Shown here: in pieces, positions 24,935 through 35,600 of the stretch
Layout: each line of letters opens with the position of its first letter
Position numbering within the stretch: position 1 is the first letter of the stretch
Made by a program: the position numbers and the translations under genes
NCBI GenBank assembly: GCA_022316685.1
Contig: JAKJHU010000030.1
Span: 6,269,058-6,333,057 of the forward strand
Length of the DNA: 64,000 nt
Origin: Progne subis subis
Lineage: Eukaryota > Chordata > Aves > Passeriformes > Hirundinidae
Reading direction: 5' to 3'
The notes under the pieces: model-generated
Database searches by the model: none
Seen by the model: only the letters and a program-made list of their open reading frames with translations
What the model was told of the DNA's origin: nothing

Positions 24935-25365
24935 TAGCTGCTTCTTTTGCCTTTCTGTCCGCCAGCTTGTTTTCTTCATCCAATTCAGAGCTCACTTTTT
25001 GGTGTGCCTTGATATGCATGATGGCTACCTTTTCAGGTAGCTGGACTGCCTTCATGTTTTGTTATCGCTTGTGCATGTTTAATACTTTTTCCTTGTCAAT
25101 TCGACAGTCCTCTTTCTTTCCAGACGGCTCCAAGTGTATGAACTACCTCAAATGCATACCTTAAGTCTGTGTAGATATTAACTTTCTTTCCTGTTGCCAG
25201 CTCTAAAGCCTGAGTTAAGGCAGTTATTTCAGCCTTCTGTGCCGAGGTGTTGGTTGGTAATGGTCCAGATTCTATTACCTCTCATCTTGTGGTAACCGCA
25301 TACCCAGCATGCCTTCCACTGATGACACAGCTGCTTCCATCGGTGAACCAGGTCTCAGTATTCTT
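24935..25365 (-). pseudogene. RNase H remnant
   Basis: The - strand shows the first catalytic motif TWFTDGSS at about 25330, followed by a glycine-rich strand and AGYAV. Further on are an AEITALTQALELA helix (catalytic Glu), an IYTDLRYAFEVVH segment (second Asp), and a terminal block with KAHQKV and NKLADRKAKEA at about 24950-25010. An in-frame stop follows AGYAVTTR and further frame breaks occur. The order matches gammaretroviral pol between RT and integrase. Confidence 0.85.
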
Positions 25366-26640
25366 CAAATCTGGGCAACTGGAGTAGGTGGCTTCGATGG
25401 CCTCCAGGCACTCATGGATCACTGGTTCTCCTGTACTCCCTCTGAGGAAGGAACCTGGATTCACAATGTTAGTTACCACAATCTCAACATCATCTCGTTC
25501 TACCATTATGGCTTGGTACTTCAGGAGTCTCTGTGGGGAGAGCTAATGTCCCCCTTTCACTTTTAGGACTGCAGACACTGTGTGGGATACTAGCACAGTC
25601 ATCTTCTGGCCTAGGGTGAACTTCCGTGCCTCTTGGATGTTCGCTGCCACTGCTGCAATGGCTCTGAGGCACACTGGCCATCCCTTAGCTGCTGCATGCA
25701 GCTGCTTAGGCGAGTGCCCTGCGATACGGGCCCAGGTTTTGTGCTGGTATTCCCAAGGCGATCCCCTGCTTCTCATGTGAAAACAAAAAGAATGGTTTAC
25801 TCACGTCTGGAAGTCCCAGGGCTGGAGTTGACATGAGGGCCTTCTTTAGCTGGTTGAAGGCTCGCGTTGCTTCTTTTGGAGATCCCTGCTCCCTTCCGTG
25901 ATCAAGGCACACAGAGGTTTAACAAACAACCCATAGTTAGAAATCCACAGTCTGCACCACCCTGTCATGCCTAGAAAAGTTCTCAGTTCTTTTACTGTCT
26001 GGAGTTTTGTGTCTGGCATATTGCTTCCTTGTGATCCTGTCCTAAGGTTCTTGGTTCAGTACTAACTTCATAGCCCAAATAAATAACTGTTTGCTTCACC
26101 ATCTGGGCTTTCTTCTGGGATATGCGATACCCCTGTAGGCCCAAAAAGTTTAGGAGCCTTACCATCCACTCCAGACATGCCTCTTGAGTTTTGGTGGCTA
26201 TCAGGAGGTCATCCACATACTGTAACAGTTGTCTTCCTGATGGAGCTTCCCAGGGTTCCAGATCTTTTGCTAGTTGTTCTCCAAACAAGGTGGGCAATTT
26301 TTTGAACTCCTGCAGAAGCACTGTCTATGTGAGCTGACTTTTTATTCAAATGCAAAAATTTTCTGTCTGGCTTCATGGAGAGGAAGGCAAAAGAAAGCAT
26401 CCTTTAAATCTAAAACAATAAACCATGTTAGTTCAGGTACCTTCAAGTTAACAAAGTGTAAGGGTTGGGAATCACTGGGTATAAATCCTCAGTTATTCTA
26501 TAAACAGCTATGATCCATCAGGCTTTTTAACAGAAAAAAAATTCAATCACTAGGCTAATCCCTTAACTTTTCTTCAGGGGGTATTGCTTAACTCTAACTA
26601 GTTGTTTTCCCTTTTTTTTTTTTTTTTTTTAAACTTATCT
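25366..26640 (-). pseudogene. Reverse transcriptase remnant
   Basis: The catalytic palm is clear: VLDLKDAFFCLPL at about 26390-26430 and LLQYVDDLLIATKT with the YVDD box at 26208-26219, followed by the GYRISQKKAQ segment and a YLGYEVS strand. The connection domain continues at 25706-25912 (PALGLPDVSKPFFLF) and 25543-25776 (AAKGWPVCLRAIAAVA) in changed frames. The 5' end is damaged by a T19 tract at 26612-26630 (A19 in sense) and stops. YVDD with flanking Leu-Leu-Gln is the gammaretrovirus-like form. Not functional. Confidence 0.9.
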
Positions 26641-26834
26641 TGCACTGGGGGTACATTCTTTGCTCTCCTGGTATGTTAGAAGCTCAAACCCCAGAAAATA
26701 CCTGGTTTATTATTTTCCTGTAAATCTCACCTTCACTTTTAACTTTAGCCTCATTAGTTATCTATATCAAGCTTAAGAATTCCACATATTGTTGATCCTC
26801 AACCTCCAAAGTAATCTCTCCATTTTTAATTTTT

Positions 26835-27135
26835 TTAAACCTCTAATAGTTCCAATAAATCCCTGCCCAAAAGTGCTGATGGAGCATTGGGCATATATAA
26901 AACCAGTGAATTCCCAATTGTTTCCCAAGTTTATATTTCAATGGTCTACAAAAATAGATTTTTCAGATTGGCCAGTTACCCCTTTTACCATAACATAATC
27001 ATCTGTTATTGGTATTAAAGCTTTATTTTACACTGAATATGTTGCCCCTGTGTTTATCACAAACTTCATTTCTTTTTCTCTGTTCCCTAGTTTCATTATA
27101 ACTAGAGGGTCTCCTAGGGTAAGATCCTCTGGTCC
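26835..27135 (-). pseudogene. Retroviral aspartic protease remnant
   Basis: A reading on the - strand from about 27130 leads into KFVINTGATYSV, where the catalytic motif is NTGA instead of DTGA, and a TAA follows at once. In a shifted frame further down, the C-terminal MPNAPSALLGRDLL block is present, characteristic of retroviral protease ends. Loss of the catalytic Asp, a stop and a frame change show it is dead. It lies directly between the gag remnant and RT as expected. Confidence 0.8.
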
Positions 27136-27670
27136 ATCTTAGTTTTTCTTAACATGAGAAAACACTGCCTCCCCGTTGTGATGTTCTCTTCTTTGGGTTG
27201 TTTCTGAGTCCGGGATGCTGTAGGAACCTTTGGAGAGGGCTCCTCTTCCTCACTGTCACTTCTGGGCAGTGGGAGAGATTTAGGAGTAAGTGGAGTAGAC
27301 GGAGTAGGGGATAAAATAGAAAATGAAGCTGAACTTGAAATAGAAATCAGAGTTGATTCAGCTGTGCTTAGAGCTAGAGACAGAGTTGAAATAGAAATTG
27401 CTTTGGTTAAAGATGCAGTTGGAGTCAAAGGTGGGGCCGGAGTTGAAACAGAAATTGTTGCTCTAAATCAGCTTGATCAAGGAGCTGTTGTTTACACTGG
27501 GCACATTCTCTGTACTGGTTAGCAGAACAACAATAGTAACATCCTGCACAAATTTTACACTGCTAAGGCACCCAGGCACAGTGACAATCTCTAGATGCAC
27601 CAAAACCTGCAGGAAAATTCCCAAAAATACAAGATATTCCATTTGACTTTCTAAATTGTCCACAGCCCAT
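27114..27670 (-). pseudogene. Short gag remnant without recognisable capsid
   Basis: A Met-Gly start (possible myristoylation site) at 27670 opens a 35-codon frame ending at the stop 27564-27566. The same frame beyond the stop is very Cys-rich (about nine Cys in 35 codons). From 27428 a second frame gives a Ser/Thr/Pro-rich segment with an acidic SDSEEEEPSPK patch, resembling the proline-rich region between matrix and capsid in gammaretroviral Gag. Protease follows directly, so capsid and nucleocapsid are missing. Calling the first part matrix is inference from position and the Met-Gly start; the Cys-rich part is not recognised. Confidence 0.5.
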
Positions 27671-28713
27671 TGCTCCTACTCCAGAGCCACTAGTCTCCCA
27701 ACAGACATCTGATATAAACCTTCTAGATACATTCTCTTATTTTCTCTGTCTATTCACCAGTTTGCTGAATTCACAAACTCCTACGAGTCAAGCCTAAACC
27801 ACTTAGGTAAAGGAATTCCTTTTATTCATCTGGCCAGATTGAGTTCTCACACCGAAGTTACCCTTATTTTAATTCCAACAATCTACAAACACAGTTTCCA
27901 TACCTAAAATCACAACGAAGTTCTTGTCAAGGGTTTCTATTCCTTCTTGCCAAACTGGTTCTGTCCTTTGTCTGTCCTCAATCTACTTCAAAAACATTCA
28001 CGCTTCAGCTCTCAGAGGCTAATAAACTCTTTCACTCAGATATGCTGCACTTAAAACTTTTAACACAAGATGGATGTTGCCTCAAAAATACAGTTACAGT
28101 GAACACCCTCCTGTTAACCAAAACACACACACCACAGTCACAGCAGGGAGGGGGCTTTAAGGGTTTTCATACACCCCACTCGCTTCGTTTTTCCCCGGCC
28201 GTTTCAGTCGCCCGAAAACGGAACCGCGGGTCCAAACTCCTCAATCGCTTCGTGCTGGTAGCACGTCTCAACAAACTCTCTCACAATCTTTCTCACAGTC
28301 AGGACGCATTCACACAGTGTAACAACCACAAATCAGGATTTGCCCTTACAATTGCTAGTCCCGGATTCTAGCAAACTGAGCCCTCTATGGCACAGCAAAT
28401 GGCAAAATCCCCTTCTGCCAGCAACAACAATCCGAGCTCCCCACGGCCCGGTACAACAGCTTAACAGCTTTCTCTGCTGGCAACCAAGTACAACTGACCA
28501 GATACCACTCAAGCTTGCAAGCACACTACAGAAGCACAAGTTGTGCGTGGGACATCTCCCACGACTTACCAACAGCCTTTCCTGACCATGCGTATGCCTT
28601 ACAGGTCAAATCACTTACGACACAAACTCTTACAAAACACAACACACACGGTGCACCAATAATTATTCTACAGCCTAGACACACAAACCCACAAAACACA
28701 AATCTGTGCACAC

Positions 28714-28734
28714 CACACACACACACACACACAC
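28714..28734. repeat. CA dinucleotide repeat in provirus leader
   Basis: About ten CA units, followed immediately by GGCGCGCGCGG. Confidence 0.85.
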
Positions 28735-28844
28735 GGCGCGCGCGGAGCCGCAATCAGGATTTTCTGCGACCCATGACGGGACCCTTAGCATCTTAAAACT
28801 CAGGCTAGCCGCTCGAATTATGGATGACCAAGGTACCTTTAAAC

Positions 28845-29073
28845 CAAAAACTGACAACAAAACCGGTTATCTATTGCCGCTGTTGCCCCCACCATGGGAC
28901 ACAGATTATCAAGGCACAACAAAAACCGGTTGCCGCTCCCCACCACGGGACACGGGTTCAAAAACTGACAACAAAACCGGTTATCCTATTGCCGCTGTTG
29001 CCCCCACCACGGGACACAGATTATCAAGGCACAACAAAAACCGGTTGCCGCTCCCCACCACGGGACACGGGTT
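28845..29073 (-). repeat. Tandem 114/115-bp repeat with four AACCGGTT palindromes
   Basis: Two near-identical units at 28845-28958 and 28959-29073 differ by one substitution (ATGGGACAC versus ACGGGACAC) and one extra C. Each unit is itself made of two related halves. The palindrome AACCGGTT occurs at 28861, 28924, 28975 and 29039, at spacings of 63, 51 and 64 bp. The array lies in the provirus leader, about 280-500 bp inside the 5' LTR. Confidence 0.9.
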
Positions 29074-29349
29074 ACCAAACCAAACCAAGCCAAACCAGGC
29101 TCTGCAGAGCAACCAAGGCATGCGTTGTGCACGAGACGTCTCTCAGTGTCTTACCAACCGCCTATACCAAAAAGGTACCTATTTTTCAAGTATAAACATA
29201 CCTTTTTGTCCGGAGTTTTAGTAGTCAGGAGTTCTTGTCTGCTGCTGGATGAACAGGTCGGGCAGCGGAGCCCACTCTTCCAGGAATATCCCGGGGGCGC
29301 CCTGAGGGGGTCCTCCACCCGAGCTGGTCTCACAGCCGAGCAGAACCTT

Positions 29350-29367
29350 CTCCTGGCTGGCTCGCCA
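29350..29367 (-). other. Primer-binding site, tRNA-Arg(ACG)
   Basis: On the - strand this is TGGCGAGCCAGCCAGGAG, three bases after the end of the 5' LTR. It is complementary over all 18 bases to the 3' end of vertebrate tRNA-Arg(ACG) including CCA, as I recall that tRNA. Position and the TGG start fit a retroviral minus-strand primer site. Confidence 0.85.
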
Positions 29368-29439
29368 AATTGAGTCATTGAAAACCGATATAGTCACGGA
29401 CAAGGACCCTCTAACTAGTTAAAGTTAGAAAGTGGTATG

Positions 29440-29445
29440 TTTATT
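29440..29445 (-). terminator. 5' LTR polyadenylation signal
   Basis: AATAAA on the - strand, identical in place to the 3' LTR copy at 22772-22777. Confidence 0.65.
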
Positions 29446-29511
29446 CACCGGCGGGCGGCACGGGAGTCATCTCCGAAAGGTCTGGCCGCCCCGAACAAGG
29501 CTCTTCGCTCT

Positions 29512-29520
29512 CTATTTATT
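29512..29520 (-). promoter_or_regulatory. LTR TATA-like box (5' LTR copy)
   Basis: AATAAATAG on the - strand with the GC-rich R-like stretch downstream. If active, transcription would run leftward, antisense to RIMS2. Confidence 0.55.
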
Positions 29521-29974
29521 CTCCAAGATCTTACATACAATACATATGCATAACCCCAGCACCTCCCATCCCCGCTCTGTATTAAAATGAGGCTATCAGT
29601 CCTTCACGCGTGCGTAGTTCTTCTCTTGAATTGGGTTGGTGGTCTCGAATTGGGTCAGTGGTCTCAAAGGATGAAGTCAGGAGAGTCTTCATCAGGTCTC
29701 TGTGACCCTCTGGCACTGTCCAAGGTCCCCTGCTTCGTGATTGATTGGTACCAAGTCCAGGTGCTGGCCATTGTTCTTACTGGTTTCAATCTGTTCTTAT
29801 GACGGTTCACTTACTCCACTTTTTCTATAAACAAGCTCATAACATAACAGTTAGCTCTAGCTTGGGCATCTAATAATCATTAACCTACCATTTGCTAATC
29901 TAACTTACATCTTGATCAATATAAATTGCTTCTAACCCTTAGCTAAAATCTTAACTCTTTAAAGTCATGTATCA

Positions 29975-29978
29975 CCTC
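29975..29978. repeat. Provirus target site duplication, right copy (CCTC)
   Basis: Matches 22699-22702 exactly and marks the right insertion edge. Confidence 0.85.
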
Positions 29979-32544
29979 ATGATTCATCCCCTTGTCCTGA
30001 GTTTTGCTCCTCCTCAAGTTACTTCTTTTCCTTTCACTCTCACAGCTAAGCTAGATACACAGTCAGCTTTTAGACTGAAGAAGAGCTAGAAAATTAAGTT
30101 CACAACTGTGGGTAGACCATGGCAAGGACAAAATTATCAATATCTATTTATACATTATTTTTGAGTAAATTCCTTTGCTCCATTACAAACTATAGCCTTG
30201 CATATTTATAAACTAGGTAAATAATCCCTCTTTTAGGTAAAAATCTCTCTTTTACAGTTTTAGACTCTTAGGTTTGAGTTACATGGTTGTCCAGTGGCTG
30301 GAAAACAATGAAGCATGTAAACAAAGTGTTTTGTCTCCATTAAAAAAAAAAAAAAAAAAGGGGAAATGAAGAATGTTTATTGTGGGAAGAGAAGATGATT
30401 GTTCTCTCTCTCGCTCACTCTGTTTACATATACATGTACACCACTATATGTCATGGAAAAAATATATAGATTATTATAGTTCAACAAGGGAGGTAAGGTG
30501 AACATTCAGTAAAGAAATTTTGGGAGTATACTTGTTCAGTGATGGAGAAATTAATAAAGCTTGTCAGACAGGGTAGAGCTCAGTGGAACTGACTTTTATT
30601 AGAAGATTAGTCCTGTGCATGGTTGATGTGTAGAGTGTACTGAGTGCCTAAAACTACTCAGCCCAACCTACACTTCTGTTATGTCATTGGCTCCCTGACT
30701 GTTTTGACAGAAAAGTGGTTTTCTGCACACTTGGTGTTCTTCCTGCTTCCTGAATGAATGGTTGAGCCTTCATTCATATAATCTGATCAGCATTAACATT
30801 GTGCCAGTAAACTTCTTTTTCATGCACTCTTTTTTTGCACCCTCTTTTGTCTTATAATGCCAGAAAAACATACTCCTTTTGAGTTGTATTCCAACTATTA
30901 ACACGCAATATTGTGATTCTTTACTGAACATTATTGTATTTTACAAGTTTTGTGGCAACTAATTACATAATATGTTCCTAATAACTTAGATCAGGACTTC
31001 TCTGTTTCCTTCTATTTTGTCAAACAATACTGTATTTGTTCATAAAAGTGATAACTTGCAGAAATAGAAATATAATATAGACAGACTACACTGATGGAAA
31101 ATTACATCAGTGAAGAAGCAGGCATAAGCAAAATGGAGCAATTTCACAAGTGTTTATGTCAGTGAATGTCATGTGTTCCTTTAAAAACATTTTTAATACA
31201 ATACCAAAACTGTTAGCATAAAAGGATAATTACAATGTTACTTTTGTTTGTTCTGAAAATAAATCACTAGTACGGAGAACCATAAAAGGAACAGGAATGT
31301 AACTTCATTCCACTCTCAAATACATCATTTAGACATTCAGAACACGTATATTATCTTTTGATTTTGCAAAAGTATGTAATAAAATGCTAAATAATAAATG
31401 TGTATTCTTGAGAGTGCAGCTTTTTAAAGAAAAGGTCACTAAAAGTATCTCAGTTGCAAGGAAGAACAGATGTGTTCCTTGCTGTTGAACTCCAAAACTC
31501 TTCTAGAAATCTGTTAACCTGATTTTCATATGACTGTTTACCCAGATTCATCATATTCAGCACTCACGATGCTAATATTATTTTACCTCAACATCATTAT
31601 TTCTTACCCCAGTTAATCTGCATTTGACTGTTTCCTCCCATATTCTCACTAGTTAATTTTTCTGAACAGACTTGTGGCAAAGAAACAGATTTTAAGGCTT
31701 AATGCACCTTTGGCATTTCTCTGGGAGTACAAGGGAAGCAGTGCAATTGGCACAAAGCATTTAATGCATCTTGATGAGAGACTGAAATATAACAACATGG
31801 CCACCTGAAAGTTACAAGATTTTTCAAACCTCATGGATTCCAAAGTCCTGCAGCAAGGGACCTGCAGCTCCAATGACCCAAGAAGTCCTTTCCAGACATG
31901 TTTTGGACTGACACCCCCTCCAATGCTCAAAGTACTCAGTCAGATTTTTTATTCAAAATGAACCGGATATAAACTGAGGCTAAAGGATCCTCTCTAATGA
32001 AATAGTTGATTTATAAATACAGTATCTCACAGACCAAGCATTTTTTAGTACTATGATCTGTCACATATTTCTTACATTTTCTTAAAGGATTCTTTTCATA
32101 GAGTGTTTCTAAAAATTAAATCCTATGGAAGAAGGAAAGGTTCACAGATTCCCCTAAAATTTAGTCATTCCTAATCTCTAAGCAGAAATACAGTAAGATG
32201 AAGGTGAAGAATCCTTTTCTAAAACTAACCTGTTGTTAACACCTTTTCTGTTTGATAGATTAGGTACAGCTGACACACGCTAGTGGAGTAATTACAAAAG
32301 GAGGAGGTAGTTCTTGAGGTAGCCACAATACAAAATACCTAAGTTCTCCTAATTTGAAAGTGTTTAGGTAGCTTTTGTGCAATGATTTGTATGTTTGAGT
32401 TTAACCTGAGTCAAAGACATGATGCCATTTTATAAAACAGCCCTCTAGCAGTAACCTTGGATATGGTGCCAATATGTAGGACCATAGTAAGAAAGCACAA
32501 GCAAACAAAAGAAATTTTCTGATTAACAGAAAATCATAAAATTT
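29979..32544. other. RIMS2 intron, no gene seen
   Basis: AT-rich sequence with an A18 run at 30342-30359. No exon, RNA gene or identifiable mobile element recognised. Confidence 0.6.
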
Positions 32545-32632
32545 TGGGATGATGGAATAGTTTGGGTTGGAAGACATCTTAAAAATCATGTAATTCGAAG
32601 CTTTCTGCCATGGGCAGGATACCTGCAAAAGC
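32545..32632 (-). mobile_element. CR1 LINE extreme 3' end, degraded
   Basis: Reads GGAATAGTTTGGGTTGGAAG, then ACATCTTAAAAATCATGTAATT and TGCCATGGGCAGGATACCTG, matching the complement of a CR1 tail with several mutations. Only about 90 bp remain. Confidence 0.7.
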
Positions 32633-35600
32633 ACTGCAGAAAGAAAAGGTTGGTGTCAGAACTGCTAAACCTTAGTTACTGAGCAAAGACTCTCTCTTTC
32701 ACTGCCTCAAAGTGACTGGAAGTCATGATTTAAAGGGTAGTAGTTTGATCTCTGTCCCAAGAGTTTGCCTCAGCTGGCAGGCAGAGCTGGTCAGGGTACC
32801 AGCTGAAAGGACCTGCCTCCCTGCACCTCAGGGAGGTGGAAAAGGCAATGACCACATTACCTGATGCTTTAGTCAGTTGAAAAGAAAGCCAAATTTCCTA
32901 TAATGTCAGTTAAGTGTGTTATCTGGGCATTTGGTTCAGAGTCCAAAATATAACTAAGGCCTCTGTGGTCTCTGTAATAAAAATAGGTACAATTCTCTGC
33001 CAGTTTCACCCAATCCAAAAAGATAAATTCTGAACTCTTCAGTGTCTCTTCAAATCTCACAAGGTAACCCTCTCATCACAATCTTCTGAAGCTGCCTTCA
33101 GCAGTGTCCTCAGTCTATTTTCCCCTGCAATTGTTGCAAATTTCCCAATGTTCCCAATCTTCATATGATTGCTGAAGTTTCCTTTCAGTTAACTTTTTCT
33201 GGTTTAAATTATTTATCTTCAATAAGAAATCCCATCCTTGGACATATTGAATTCAAAATGGAAACTACTGCAACAATTACCTGTCTTCCAAGTGGTCTGT
33301 TCATGTACTTGCTTATATCAAAAATCCTTTTCCCAGGGTGCAGTTAGTAAATCCTGTTCAGAACTTTTGACCCTGCAGATTTCACTAGGATCACCATCCC
33401 CCTGCAGGCATTTGTGTCTACAGGTTCCTTTATGTTATTTGGGCCACAGATATTCTGGGTATCTGGCTAAAATTCTTTTAATTTATTTTTATCTGTCTAT
33501 CCTGAACTGCATGAATGGGGTTTTTCCCCTTCCAACTGAAATTTGGCAGTGAGGATTAGTGATTTCTCCTAGTCTCATGTAGAAATTAATTGCACAATCT
33601 ATGTCAAACCACAGATTGAGGTATTTTCCTATGTTTTAGAGTGTTTTCCAGTTTCCATATAGATCTGTAATTTCTTGGGGTGCACCCTAGGAAGCATTTA
33701 CTTTTGTTTTATCATTCACTTATATATCACCATCACCTAACATTTAAGTTTTCTCTTCCGACATGATTGTTGGCTTCCTCTAACAGATCTCTTTAGCTGT
33801 TTGCCAACATCTTAGCTACCAATTTTCCTTAATCCCATCAGAAAATTCTACTTACACTCAAAGACTTTCCTACTTAGGAAGGCAAAAAAAGTTTCCCATT
33901 TTTCTCTATAGTTTCATTTTGTAAAATGGTTCAAGTTTACAATTTTCTTTCTGTCAATTATACATGAACTTGAAATGGGATTATCTGATATACTTCCATC
34001 ATGCTAGATGCAACACAAAGCAAGCATAGTATCTGAGTGAAATAGTGTATGCTGGAAGAGGCACAGGTCCCTGAGTTCAAGCACTCCGAGTTGCTCACTG
34101 TCTGGACACAAATTTTTGTGTCAAGGCTTTCCAAAATAGAAAGGGAATATTTCGATCATTCTTTACAGCTTAGAAGTTGTTAAAAAAATAAGAGTTCACT
34201 TTTTATTTAGTCATCTCAAAGACTGAAGATCTTGAAGATGTGGTTTAATGTTTTTTTCCCCTGTTTTGTCTCCACACTCAAATTCCTACAGGCTTTCTTT
34301 CTCCCAAAATAGGAAGCTTCAATTGTTAGGAAAATAATATAATAAAGTAGCACAGAAAACATCATTATTCTGATGTATGCACCCCTAATGGCCACACAGC
34401 CTCAGAAAGGACACAGAACTAAAACCAGTAGGAAGAGATTGCAGCAGGGATGATGAAGAATGTGGAACAGGGTTTTTTCAGTCCAGGAAAAAAAAAAAAA
34501 GACTGCAGGAGATGTTTGAGGCTTGTAAAGTCAGGGATTCTGTGGAAAAGGTAACTATAGAATGCTTTATTCATTGCCAGCACAATGCAAGAACTAGAGC
34601 ATTGAAGACAATTACCAGGCAAACATGCAAGAGGAAATACTTCACAGTACAAATTTAGACTATGGGACTCATCCTATAGGATACTGAATGGGCTGATGTA
34701 TATTCTGGTTCAAAAAGAGATTAGACAAAATGAGTTGGGTTTGATCTAGCAATGGCAATTAAACACAAAAAGGTCTAACTCAGCTTCTAAACTAGCAGTC
34801 AGCAGAACAAAGGTGTTCCTTCCTATACTTTTCTTTTCTTACATATGTTTCTTAGGCCTTGGTATTAGCCATGCTGACAGATGATACTAAATAATTGGAT
34901 CTTTGTTTGTTCCTGATATGGCCATTTTCAGTTTCTTATGTTTTGTTCATATTTGCCTCTGGTCTGGGAGTTGAAAAAGCAGTCTGATTGCTAGACTGTG
35001 TGGATGTTGGAAACCAGAAGTTTGTGTAACTTATCCAGCATGGTACATTCAGGTCTTTAAAGTAACATCTCTTTCCTCACTCTGTAGTCTTCATCTATTG
35101 TAATTTTAATTGGCTTTTGGTAAAAGTCTAAGTAGCTCATATCAAAGCTGGTTTTCTTCACCCCAGTAAAAGAGCTTAACATTCCATTAAACTTTTTATC
35201 TTTACTACAGCTCAATAATATATTTCTTCTACAAAGAATAGTCTATGATCTTATCTTAATTATAAATTATTTTAAATCAGATAGGTACATAACTGATTGC
35301 TGTGCTTACCTGACACACTTTTATGAAATCTCAAATTTAATGATAATCTAGAGAGGTTCATGGAGTAGCTACATATTCCCATGGGTATTAGCAAAGACGG
35401 GAGGTGTCTTTAGCAGACATTGGCACCAATAGTTTAACTGTGCAGTCTGTACCTTTCTGCTGCATATGACATTTCATAGAGTAAAATAAGGTTTAAATTA
35501 AAATTTAAAACATTCTCTAAATATTTACAGGGAAAAAAATGTTCTCATATGCTCATTTGTCACATTCATTCTTGGAGAACATTCTTCTCCTCTTTTCATG

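Larger units (their letters stand above)
27671..29349 (-). other. Provirus 5' leader, unusually long and repeat-bearing
   Basis: About 1.7 kb lie between the primer site and the first gag-like ATG. No credible coding region was recognised here; open frames on both strands lack retroviral motifs. It contains a CA microsatellite with an adjoining GCGCGCG patch and a tandem 114-bp repeat. Parts may be degenerate gag or packaging sequence. Confidence 0.5.
22703..29974 (-). mobile_element. Endogenous retrovirus, class I (gamma-like), defective, antisense to RIMS2
   Basis: A complete LTR-to-LTR structure: two 604-bp LTRs, CCTC target duplications, tRNA-Arg primer site next to the right LTR, polypurine tract next to the left LTR, and ordered gag, protease, RT, RNase H, integrase and env remnants between them, all reading on the - strand. 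Class I assignment rests on the 4-bp duplication and on RT and integrase motifs. The interior is only about 6.1 kb and is defective: gag lacks a recognisable capsid, integrase has an internal loss, most of env is missing, and frameshifts and stops are spread throughout. It cannot encode a working virus. It sits in the long RIMS2 intron between the exons at 8436 and 61552, in the antisense direction typical of tolerated intronic insertions. Confidence 0.95.
29371..29974 (-). repeat. Provirus 5' LTR (604 bp)
   Basis: Same length and sequence as the LTR at 22703-23306 apart from four substitutions. In sense it runs from 29974 (TGATACATG) to 29371 (TGACTCA). The primer site follows it on the inner side, so this is the 5' copy. 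Confidence 0.97.

Noticed and set aside
28042..29221. Several + strand frames in the provirus leader, some with repeated peptides
   Set aside because: They run antisense to the provirus, and the peptide repetition comes from the 114-bp DNA repeat and CA microsatellite.
22703..29974. Tandem duplication of host sequence instead of a provirus
   Set aside because: TG...CA ends, target duplications, primer site, polypurine tract and ordered pol motifs together are specific to retroviral integration.
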